64,000 nt of DNA, from the NCBI GenBank assembly GCA_029204225.1, contig CM055114.1, positions 14,987,624 to 15,051,623 of the forward strand, read 5' to 3'. The DNA comes from Diphasiastrum complanatum. Taxonomy: Eukaryota > Streptophyta > Lycopodiopsida > Lycopodiales > Lycopodiaceae. Made by a program: the position numbers and the translations under genes. This document shows, piece by piece, positions 11,740-22,639 of this stretch. The notes under the pieces were generated by a model. The model ran no database searches and was not told where the DNA came from. It was given only the letters and a program-made list of their open reading frames with translations. Positions within the stretch are counted from its first letter, which is position 1, and each line of letters begins with the position of its first letter.

Positions 11740-13050
11740 CCAACTGGCATGGAGAGTGATGATTACTTGCAATAGCTCATGATTCCAAAAGGACTTCCAT
11801 AAGTATGGAAATGTTTGATAGTCTACGGCTAATAAAATGGCATACTTCCACCCTTTTATACGATTACATTAAAAAGAATTTCTCGAAAAAGTATCTAAAA
11901 AGAAACAATGCGTTCTGGATAATCCTAACCCTGATTCCCAAAACGCTATATAAACCATGAGGGTGTGAAGAGATGCTTGAACATAGTAGATTTACTTCTC
12001 ATGTAAAATTCGGTTTGACAATGTGAGATCAATATACAGAGAAGTTTAATATTGGAACTTCACTTCTGCAAGCCTTAATTGTAGTTACACTTAAAATCAT
12101 AGTCACAAGATCTGAACAAAGGTCTCGCTGGCTATTAGTTTTTGTCCCTGCATGGCCATTCCAAAGTCATTCTTAAATCCATACTCTCAGAAATCTCTAT
12201 GAAGTGATAGATTTTGAACATAGGTAGCGGTTAAGAGAGTTGTGAATTTATTCACTGAAAATTAAACAACTACAACTTCTAGCTAGGATCGGACAGCAAC
12301 TTATGGCAAAATTTTAGCAGTGAGATGCCCGGGCAACTCCCTGTTTGATGATACAGGTCATAATTATTTGTTGAACCGGTTAACAATGATCAAGCTAGCA
12401 GCATCATTGGTACAAAAATCGTATCAGCAGTGAAACTTTCAAGCTAACATCTAAGATTCATGAGAACTTCAACATCATAATATATGACATAACATCCATA
12501 TGTTTCTTTGTAACACAAGCTATCACAGAAAAATTGATTCGGAGATAATCTCCAGCTCCATCCAACCCTGCAATATATGAATTGCTATAAAGAAAGTCAA
12601 GAAATACAAATACAGTCTACAAGCTCGAGCTCTAAATTTGAATTTGTAAGTTTCCACAGAAAATATATGCTGCAGCCAGAAAGCAAAAGGAATCAACATT
12701 ACATTGCGCTCGAGCGAACTTTTGCAACAGCAGAGATCTTAGCAACTAGAAGAAGCAAGTTCAATCACATCATCCAGAAGAATATGTAGCAATTGTTGGG
12801 CTAAATGTCCCAACAAATCTGTTGCCATAAAAGTTTCTGTTATGACAAGTTGGTGGGTCAAGTTCTAACCCTTTCTTATAGATACAAGTGTACCTGGACA
12901 GAGTGGAACGCACTAGACATTACACAAAATACAGATATACAATTTCCAGTTGATGCATACAACAATCAAAAACTAGAAACCTGTTCCTGAAGCTCTTACC
13001 CTTCCACACTGGCTCAATAGCCTACTGGTGCAACAGATATACTTGTCCAA
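11740..13050. other. 3' flank of the CID7-like gene
   Basis: No gene recognised. The part nearest 13050 would be the 3' untranslated region if the gene is transcribed that far. Base composition is moderately AT-rich without repeats. Confidence 0.4.
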
Positions 13051-13420
13051 CTACTCAATGTGAGTAAAAGAACTCTCTCTCCTGTCGTGGCCCATTATAA
13101 ATAAATGGTGATGTCTCGAGCAGTATGGACAAACACAGTTCATGTGAACAGTGACACAGAAAACTCCTGTCATCACAGAATAGCCTGCAATAAACCAGGT
13201 TTTGACTAAGTGACTGCAAACGTTCACTTCTACCAAGTGGTGATTTTATGGTAGTGGACAACCTAGCATGAATTCTCAAACTCTTACTGTGACAATTGTT
13301 TCCAGGAAAAAGAAATATCTTGACAACTGGGTGAGGTCCCTATCATCCCTAAAACTTTAGTCTCAATATTTGAATGCAAAGTAAAATCATCCCATTATAT
13401 GTCAACCATGTAAATCCCAA
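13051..13420 (-). pseudogene. Decayed SMR-domain end of the CID7-like gene
   Basis: On the minus strand the SMR signature DLHG is encoded at 13416-13405, followed at once by a stop where Leu is expected. Exactly 80 nt later (a normal domain has 27 codons here) comes VKIFLFPGNNCHSKSLR then IHARLSTT (13324-13250), aligning with the CID7 region L-Q-V-Y-I-x-V-G-T-G-H-H-T-K-G. A possible splice (donor after 13234, acceptor before 13184) joins in frame to GYSVMTGVFCVTVH, matching the terminal D-Y-S-E-P-Q-x-G-L-L-R-V part, with a stop at 13051. The stretch between DLHG and VKIFLF is closed by stops in the DLHG frame and is one base short. The GTGHH loop reads GNNCH. Either the SMR end is dead or splicing differs from what I can see. 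Confidence 0.5.
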
Positions 13421-13542
13421 TCCTTGGCTGCACCTGCTGCAACACAATTGAACACTGGCTGCAAATTTGTTCCTGCATTATTGATTAAGAAAGAGTTATT
13501 AACATTTGGCAGCACCAAAAAAAAAACTAAACGAACAAGAAC

Positions 13543-13575
<33 letters not shown>
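13543..13575. repeat. (CT)n microsatellite
   Basis: About 30 bp of CT between the last two recognised parts of the CID7-like gene. Confidence 0.95.
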
Positions 13576-13580
<5 letters not shown>

Positions 13581-13870
13581 GCAATCCCCTGAGCTCCGCC
13601 CATAACGAGAGATTAGTATCTATTTGGGCAAAGACTTGACTTTTGTACGGGTGGAAGAATGTAAAAAGGCCCTCCATAAAGCTACAGCCACAGGGCGACT
13701 CCTAATTCACAGAGATGGCTGTATGCATTTCAATGAAAGCAAATCAACTTCTAAATCTAACATAACTAAGATAGAGATCGTGAGCTAGTGGTAGGATATT
13801 AAGATAGAGATAATGAGGGTTGTCCAGTTGACCTTGTAAATGGTTGCATTTCTACACCATATATTCCTAG

Positions 13871-13872
<2 letters not shown>

Positions 13873-13948
<76 letters not shown>
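13873..13948. repeat. (CT)n microsatellite
   Basis: About 76 bp of perfect CT in the same large presumed intron. Confidence 0.97.
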
Positions 13949-13949
<1 letters not shown>

Positions 13950-14589
13950 GGTTATAAAATGGATAGAGGTACATACCCTTTCAATGTATGAAAATATTTC
14001 CAGGCCTTAAAGGAGAGTGGTGTCCTGTGTGCCCCCTGTTGACAAAGCATGAACTGCAAGGCAAAAAGGCAGATGATAAATGCGAGGAACTTTTTGAGAC
14101 CTGCAAATGATCACATCAATGCCCTACATTTACCTTTACAGAATAAAATCTGTGCATTGACAGACCAGGCGAACAAAAACATGCAGCCATTAAACAACAT
14201 ATCTTTGTACTAAAGCATTGAAAATTTCCAAAATGGCATATATTATATTGAATCTAATATAATATATGCCATTTTGGCTCTATTGCCATTTAAAAAACAT
14301 GCTTTACAACTCTTCTTCACCAGAAGAAATCTCTTCAGAAAGTCTTTTATGTTGAGGAATTTTAGCAAGAATGTTATTGATTCAGACATATATAGTTAGT
14401 TATGCAATAACCAACTTGCTACAAGCTACCACTCAGTCAACAATAAGAAGAAAGCAGCAATTCACATGAAGCACAGAAGAAAAATTCATAGTAGTAACAA
14501 TTTCACCTGTAGAAAAGTGAGACTTGATTCGTAAAGAAGCAAGAAATTAATGGTGTAATCTAAGCAGATCAATCTCTAAGATATCAAAG

Positions 14590-15552
14590 TTGTATTCAGA
14601 GTCCCGTAGTTGCACAGAAATGCGTTCCTGGGAAAAAAACGTTTCTAGAAACGCGTTTCTCAGAATCACTATTGCCTTGCAGGTTATACTAAACCGTGCC
14701 TTTCTTAGTTCTCCCTCAAAGAAACTCATATCTCTATCAGTAAAAGCTACCAAACTAGGACCCATCGATGGTATTTAAAGTTTCCAACTAAAGTTTCCAG
14801 CCCCTCATGAGGGTTGGGGCACCCATGACTTATGGTCTCCTTTGTGGAAATGCAGTTGGATCCTAGATGTTTTAACAATGGTTCAAATGGGATTTAAACG
14901 ATTAACATATTTTTGGTTCCAAATGCAGCTAATTAAGGCCCTGACTGCCAAACCAACTGAAAAAGCCAATAAACCCTTACTAGACATTGTAATTCTTCCC
15001 TATTTAACATAATCAATGTTGTCAACATTTGATTGAGTCATGACAGCTTGTGATTGAATGTGAATAGCCACATCAAGTTTTTGATGATGATCCTGCAGCA
15101 AAGGTTGATGAACAATCACATCAATGAGATTCTCCCTTATGGTCTCTTCATTAGGTCTAGCTGAACCTGAGAATGGTAACTAGCAGGAATGAGAGTACTC
15201 TAGAAGTTTAAGCCAATTGGCATCATAGGCCTCATTGGACCCAATAGTAGCTCTACATGAATTGACAAAAAAGATATCAAAAGTAACACGACAAGCCGTT
15301 CTGAATTTTTATCCTTGACAGAATCCAACATGGATTGATGCACCTAAATTGGACCACATTGTACCCAAAACATTCGGCAAACTACATAAATGTACTGCCC
15401 TTAATTAATGCTTTAATTTGATACCCGTATTGCCCAAAAAAAAGAACCCATTTATGAAAAACGCTCCCCCACGATCCAGAAACGTGTCTTTCAACATGTT
15501 TCTGGACGCGTTTGTAGAAACGCAATGCAACTATGATTCAGACTGTAGAATA
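14590..15552. repeat. Imperfect inverted repeat pair inside the presumed last intron
   Basis: About 65 bp at 14595-14670 (ATTCAGAGTCCCGTAGTTGCA ... GCGTT ... AACGCG) resemble the reverse complement of 15471-15550 (CTGAATCATAGTTGCAT ... GCGTTTC ... AACGCG). This spacing and orientation suit a small terminal-inverted-repeat element of about 0.95 kb. No target duplication could be fixed and no transposase is encoded between the arms. Confidence 0.35.
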
Positions 15553-16598
15553 CAAGAATTTCTTGGATTCTGGAGGCAAACTTTGAGAAGCTACAGGAAC
15601 CTTCCAAACAACCTTCCCAATTATACTCAGATATCAATGATCAAAAGACTCCAAATGAAGACAGGCCAGAGCAAGAATTAGAGGTAATAAACGAAAGGGT
15701 CCAAAGGTTTCATACCTGCATTCTAATAACAGACATAGGTAAACTAGATTCAAATAGAGTAGATTTGAATCAAGATCTGAATATTTGAAAAGCTTTTTGA
15801 AACATAATGTATTTTTAAACAAAGACTTTCACAAGAGGCCTTAAATTTATTTCTCAGACAATCCCTGCCTTCCAAAAGATAGCCAATGACATCTGATACT
15901 TGCAAACTTATCCAAAAAAGTTCTGATTTCCAGTTAAGAGTAAAAAAAAGTTTCAAATCTTGCATCATATAAAAAAGATCTGAAAAGATTAGAAATGCTT
16001 CATATTAAGATTCGTTGTCACTATAATACAGAAATGAAAAAAATCAAGGATTTCATACATTACCATCTTTCGGGTATATCTATTTTCTCAAGCCTACTGT
16101 CACAGGCTGCCACAAACTTATCAGAAGTCCTGATTTTTTTCACGCAACAATCTCTACCAAGTTCCCAAATCAGGTTTCAACTCTTCTTGAAAATGTCTAG
16201 GTTTTTTAACTCTTTCCACTTCCCACTTCTACCCGCTATTATGCCATTTCGGAAAACAGGTGCAAAAATTATTGACACTTGTCATCCTTAACACTACTAC
16301 AACTTATTCCAAACTGCCAATTCCTAGTTCTTTTTAATTAGAAAATTTCCCAGCTAAAGCCAGATGCCTCCAAAAACTCATTTTCTGGATATCTACAATA
16401 TACAGGCAACTAAAAAATCAACTAAGACATCCATGTGGATTGAATGCAAACACGTCAAAAGTCCGGTAACCCATTTCAACAACGTTTTTGGAGGTTAGAA
16501 TTCAACGTGTGCTGATACAAAATTCTAATGTAGCAATACAGAAAAGTTCTTTCAACTTAAGTTAACCCATGTCAACAAATGTACTAATCGTAGCTTAC

Positions 16599-19521
16599 TT
16601 TTGCCGCCCGACAATATCGCCAGCCTTGATATGCCCCAGCTTCAATTGCTCACTATGCCACTGGCCTTTAGCATTCAACTCTGTTGCAAGTGTCTCTTTG
16701 CCTGCAATATGAGCCTGTCTAGCCTGCTAGACAGCAGCAATGTCATGATGAAACTCATGATCTGGTTGCAGAGCAAGTTCATGAAGTAAACCTTTGATAC
16801 ACAGACAGGTTCACGACTAGAGTTTTTTTCTCAAAATAGAGAGTTGTCCATAGAAAGCATATAGTGATTTCAGAATTTTGAAGTAGAAACTTTGTTTGAG
16901 AAGCATGATTTGAGTCTCGCCGACAGCCACTTAAACTTGTTACATTGATGTGACATGTCACATCAGTAAAGGAGCACACAAAAGTATATGCACAGGCTTA
17001 GGTTTGATAGTGAACTGGATCAACCTCAACATGAACAAGGTAACTTTCATTCTCTTCTAGCATCTAAAAAAATTATCATACTTTTCAAGTTAGCAAAATG
17101 AACTTTGACCAGATCAAGGAGTAAAGCGTTCCAATTGAATTTGTAGGCAGATTCCAATTCAATCATGCCTGTGACTGCCTGCCTTTCAATGAAGTAGTGA
17201 AACAACACATTTAGGAAAAATCACTCTTCTATTAATACAACATTTCATCGGGCTTCAATCCAAGTGAATACATGTTCATAGTAGACATTACTCATCCGAG
17301 CATGATCAGGTTCTTTGTGTTGCTTCTCCGAATAGACACCAGCTGTAGTACAAAAAGCACAATAATAAATGAAGATTAATAAAAGTCAGTAACCATACTA
17401 GCTTTACAGTTTAGCATAACAAACCACAAGAGCAAGTGTTCCTCATCATGTCAAAAAGACTACATATTGGCATCCAAACTCTGGTTGCAATCATTCTAGC
17501 TCAACAGAAAGATAGCAATTGGCAGCAAGAACTTTTACAATAAAGCTGTGAAATAATCATAAGTTTTGATGCTTCTAATGGATGGGAAAACCTTCTGTAT
17601 TTTGATCACATTAACTTAAAAGAAAACTTGAACAACAGATTTCATACGTTAGTATACCCGAGTGATCATCTAAAAATGATCTTCATGCTTGTGCAATTAT
17701 GTGTAATGCTTCCCTCATGTTGAAATGAAAATCATTCCAATATGTACATGTTCTAGAGATTGTTTTGATCTTTTCTGTGACTTTGAATATATAATTTTCA
17801 CATTTGTTCATCTTACAAATTTTAGTGGTATTTTGGTTTGAGGCATATTTTCGTAACTCGTAACTCAGTATCTGAAGATCAGTAAGAATAGTTCACAAGT
17901 CCATATTTTGCCAGTTGACAGGAGTTGGACAACTCAAAGCTGATCCCTTCCAACTTCACTTCCATTTCCCTGGCTTGATATTTTTGAGAAGTGAAACATC
18001 TTGGTACTTACTGGCACCCAAATAATATGAGTGGCACTCCAATCACATAATCAAGGAGCAAGGGTAAGCCAAGATAACAACAAAAAATGCTACAAATTAT
18101 AGGTAATACAAGGATCATACCAACAGCATCTCCTGTCACAAACCAGGATTGTCGTCCCATTCTTGAAAGCTCTCCAATGATATTTTGACCTACTCGTTCC
18201 TGACTAGAGACTCTTGAGTCTAAGATGAGATTTCCCTCTCCAGAGCTGTGTGAAGGCTTCAGTGGACCAGAGAATATATCCATGCCTCTCTTCCCCTCCT
18301 GTTGCCAATATAAACTAGAAAATTCTGCACAATTGTTTGTATTTAAAGGCCGATAATCTGCATCCTCATGATGTTGTGAATGCCCATTCACCAAAGTAAA
18401 ACTTGACGGCGATGGAATACTAGTTACAGACATGTAGGGCGCAGCCGCAGCAGATAATTGAGACTGTCGTGGCGGGGTTCTATCTTGCAGCTACAAAAGT
18501 AAAGTACCCTTAGTTGTTACATGGAAAAGAAAAAACACAGCGTGTTGCCAAGAGAAGAGGATATTTCTAGCAAGTTCCAGCTTCAAATTTATTAAGATTG
18601 AAGCACAAAACATATAAGTTACGCTTTATAACTTACAAAAAAAAGCTCATTGTAGCTTACTTCAACTTGACTCAGCGTCTTGACAGTGAGACCAAGATCA
18701 CCACCATAAGAGAATAGAATTTGAGCCAGACTCTCAACTGCAAAATTAGGAAACTTAGCAGCAAGGAGATCAAGAGATTGCGCTGGTCCAAGATCACTGA
18801 GAGTAGACTTCTTTGTTATATCCTTATGAAATCCCACTTGTAAATCACTTCCCAAAGAGGGTTTGATGGCTCTTTGAGAGAGAGAGGTTTGATTGATCAA
18901 TGCAGATCGTTGAGGCTTAAACCCATAGGAGCTATTATTACTAGAGGAGTTGTAGGGTGTATAACTAGTGCTTCCTGCAAGAGAAGTGTTACATTTTAAT
19001 GGAAGTTGCCAAAGACTCTGCTCAGTAGTTTCAACATAGCCTTGTTCGCTTTTGTAACTGCATGGTTGATCAATATCACCAGTATCGTTTCCGTAGTCAA
19101 CCAACTCAGAAGAATGTGGCTGCTCATAGCGAACAGTAGCTTCCATCGAAACATCAAAGTCAGGCAGGATGTCGTCTGGAAGCTGGGCACGCACATACTG
19201 GCGATACTCATCATCTGATATATCTGAATCGGCAGAAGTTTTCCTTTCGAAGTGATTGATAATTGTAGACTTGATCAATGACGAGGAGTTTTCACTAGTT
19301 GCATTGCCTACTTTTGATGAGGAAGGAACAAACTCTTCTGCATTGGGGTTGAGGCTCAAGCTTCCAAACCTCACGAAAGATGAAGTGGCAGAGGAGATTT
19401 TAGGATGTATACCAACTGGCACGTAGCTCTGAGCTCCTTGCCCAGAAAAAATAGTTTGCACAGGCACAGACAAGGCAGAAGGTGAGACAGCATGAGTTTC
19501 TGACATTACGCTAGCCATCAT
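16599..19521 (-). CDS. CID7-like protein, exons 1-4 (PAM2, CUE-like, DUF1771)
   Basis: Four exons on the minus strand: 19521-18661, 18490-18121, 17342-17272 and 16726-16599, all with GT/AG borders and matching phases. Residues 54-68 hold a PAM2 motif (SLSLNPNAEEFVPS), which in this family binds the MLLE domain of poly(A)-binding protein. Residues about 249-287 (LDLLAAKFPNFAVESL...) form a CUE-like helical module. Across exons 2-4 runs a DUF1771 region: TGDAVAGVYSEK, DHARMSNVYYEH, then QARQAHIAGKETLATELNAK. Plant CID7 proteins carry this order and then an SMR domain. Here the SMR part is found only as the damaged stretch at 13420-13051, so the protein may end early. The start is the first ATG of a double Met, just downstream of a likely 5'-UTR acceptor (CTTGCAG, about 19541). 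The role in mRNA metabolism is inferred from the family. Confidence 0.8.
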
Positions 19522-19547
19522 AGTCGACTGAGCTTCAGTGCTTGCTT

Positions 19548-21780
19548 ACTGCAAGACTAGCCTTTGACAAATATGAGCAATCGCAATTTCCTTTTTGTGC
19601 ACGAACTTCAGCCTTCAAGACTTGCGCACCACCCTTAAAAGACACAGGCTACTAGGTCTTTATCATCTTTCTTATTCTTCTTAAAAGCACATTATGGGCA
19701 CTTTTTTCATCTCCAGCCCAAACGAATTTGATATGTGAATCCAGTATAGTCCGGCTGCCCGTATCCTGCACAACGAAAAAAAAGGCATTGGGACAAAGGC
19801 CTTATCTTCTTCTACTTACCACACATTTTACAAACGAAAAGGCAAGGAAACACATGATGGCTGATGTTTATTAGCCACACCATCTATCCTACGAACGCAA
19901 AAGAAGGGTAAAGTTTATTGCAAACATCAACCCTGAAAATTTTACATGCTAAAGAAAGGATTATGAAAATGTAAAATGTTGGCATCGACTTTAATCCACC
20001 GGAAAGATCTGCATAAATTTCAGACGCACACTCTATCTTTAACTGACTGTCTCTAGCACCCATATAAGAGGATAACAAAGTCAATTTTCATGAAACCAAT
20101 GTTTTCAACAAACTGAATAGAGTTTATCATTGTGGTTGTAAAATGAGAAAAATAGAAGATCACCACCAGAAAGAAATACAAAATTCTTGACCAAGTCCTG
20201 TAGATTTTCCCCAACACTGAATGAGCTATGCATTATAAAGCTGTAGCAATATGTCTTGGCACTTACACTTACATACGAAGCACATACTCTGTATGCCTCT
20301 CTGCATACAAATCACCATAATTCATGGCAATCTCTCGCTTATATGAGTTTACCTACTCAATCCAACTAGAGCAAAAATCAATGAACAGCACAAATCAAGC
20401 GTCTATACCTTTGGGTAAAGTCTGACATAGTTGATATCAAGACAGAATACTCAGGCTTTAGACTGTACTCCTTCAGCTACATTGCTAGCTGAGGGCTAAG
20501 GAGCAACATTGTCCCTACCGTGGGCATCATACTAAACATGAAGCCAAGAGCTAGTAAAATACAAGGCTGGGCAGTTGAAACCGAAGCTTTTAAGGCCTTA
20601 AAAGCCCTATAAAACATAGGGCATTCACCTTCTTTCGTTAAGCACTGAGTGACAAGTAGACGTGGGTCTGACAAGGTTTGGACAAGTACAGGCTCAAACG
20701 GTGGTAGAATTAGAGTAGCTGACCCGTGTCAATGAAGGGTTATTTAACAGTTGATAATAAGTAGAGATAGGGGGTAGGTTGACACTGCGGCAAAAATTCA
20801 TCATCTTGGTGCTCCAAGCTTGATGAGATAAAATAATAAAAACAGTACCTTCCGTGATGTCTTGATGAAATGACATAAGCGATTCAATGGGGTAACAATG
20901 TTGGTGCAACTTCGATTTTTATTTTCACCTTCAAAACCACATGTTACTGCAAACTTAAATTATTTTGACAATTTTGGAACTGGCTGTTTCAGCCACCACT
21001 TGAAATATGGGCATAATTCAAACAACAAAGATTTGCAAACCCAAATACTCAAGCAAAATGACTGCACTATGGAGGTTAATTCGTGGATCGGACATTGATT
21101 CATTTGCCAAACCATTCGATTAAGCAAGGATGTTCGCACCAGTCACCATGGTAGCGCAATTTGAAACTCCCAATAAAATCAACAGGACTACGGGTTTAAT
21201 CAATGTTACCAGTAGCGAACATACCAAAACGTATGACTTCCACTGCAAGAGCTCAATGCTAAATCTAAAATTCCATATTAGTAAAGAAAATACCTTAGAT
21301 TAAAACCAGAAACCCATGTCGCATTCAAACAGCCTCTTCTCTTAAAGAGTCAAGGAAATAAGGAACATCTATCTATTAGATGGTAAAACCAAGAACAGTA
21401 ATCCAAGACATTCAACGACAAGTCAAATCCTTGCTTGGCTAAAGTTATTGTCCTCTACGATCAGCAATTTGGGCTCTTGCTCAACGCACCCACGGTAAGA
21501 GCCAAATCAAATTGAGGTAACCGCATACAAATAGATAATCTCTGAGCATTCAGACAGGAAGGTTACTATAAGCAGCTTAAAAACCACATTTTCTAGCACC
21601 TGATTTCATTCCTGATCCTTAACAGAAGAAATCAATTGCGAAAAGTCATCCTAGCAAAATCAGAACAAAATCCACAAAACCACAGCACTGTTTGTGGGCA
21701 TATTCTGACAAAGCACAAAACCAGTAGCGCTTTAGAGCAATCACATCAAACCCGACGCTTTCAACAGGGGCTTCAAACAG
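19548..21780 (-). other. Presumed 5'-UTR intron of the CID7-like gene
   Basis: No coding region recognised between the coding start and the CT-rich leader near 22 kb. A CTTGCAG acceptor stands just before the coding exon, which suggests a leader intron of about 2.2 kb. The donor could not be fixed. Unlike its surroundings this stretch shows no clear transposon or microsatellite. Confidence 0.4.
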
Positions 21781-22110
21781 AATCGGAAGAAAAAGCGGAA
21801 AAGAACAGAGGGTTGGATGAGAAAGAAGGATAAGGGAGTACAGAAAGAGCGATGAATTGCCGAATTGAGCTGGGTTTGTGCACCGGATTCTGGGTGGGCG
21901 AGTGAGGCAAGCGATGCAATAAGATCAGATGGCAGATGCCCACCTCCTCGCCACACAAACACACACAGACAGACAGAGACAGAGAGGGCGAGATGCCGCT
22001 CAGGCGATCGATCTCTCGCGATCGCAGCGAAGGCGGAGGAGGAGGAGGAGGAAGAAAAAGAGAGCAAAAAAATAAAGGGCGAAGGGGGGAAGGAGAAGAA
22101 GCCTTATATG
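21781..22110 (-). promoter_or_regulatory. Core promoter and leader of the CID7-like gene
   Basis: On the minus strand CATATAAGGC (22110-22101) is a TATA box. It is followed by a long C/T-rich leader (CTTCTTCTCCTTCC and CTTCCTCCTCC), typical of plant 5' untranslated regions. This block is much more GC-rich than its surroundings. It points toward the CID7-like coding exon, with no other gene in between. Confidence 0.55.
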
Positions 22111-22136
22111 CTAAGCGCGCGCGTTTGGATCTGTGA

Positions 22137-22596
22137 CACGTGTAACATTGCCACGTGTACGTACACAACTATCTAATCGAATACACGTGGCATCATCTCG
22201 GAGATTTATCCGAGAATCTAACGGTTGTGAGTATTAGATCGTAGCGTGCCATTAGGTTGCGAGAGAGAGAGAGAGAGAGAGAGAGAGGATCAGATCTCAG
22301 GACAGCCACACGAAACTTTAAGGGAGCTATGATGAGCGTTGATAGCACCAGCCTCTCTCAGGCGCCACCACTCAGATCTTCGCCACATAGCCATCTGCCA
22401 CGTGGAGCATATGTGATGGCTTACGAGTATCCACGTGGAGCTATCTAAACCGTTGTATGGAGATCAACGGCGTGAGGCTGTAAGCTCCCCCGTGGCATTA
22501 AGATGCCATAGTCAGCTCCCGCGGCCGACACCTTGACCGCTGGGGCTCCAAGGCACGGCAGCTTTTACGCCCGACGACTTCAATATTAGACACGTG
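22137..22596. promoter_or_regulatory. Cluster of six CACGTG (G-box) palindromes
   Basis: CACGTG occurs at 22137, 22152, 22184, 22399, 22432 and 22591, all upstream of the TATA box at 22110-22101. Most carry the ACACGTGG or CCACGTGG context known to bind plant bZIP and bHLH factors (ABRE/G-box). A (GA)n tract (22260-22287) lies between them. This suggests abscisic-acid, light or stress control of the CID7-like gene, by inference only. Confidence 0.6.
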
Positions 22597-22639
22597 GCAT
22601 GCTTGCCAGTTGGAGATCTTACAATCGTCGATTATACAA

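Noticed and set aside
14547-14635. EIDLLRLHH on the minus strand looked like the SMR motif IDLHGLH, as a possible fifth exon
   Set aside because: It reaches a stop two residues later, has no donor before that stop, and its phase does not fit exon 4. DLHG at 13416 with correct downstream spacing is a better candidate.
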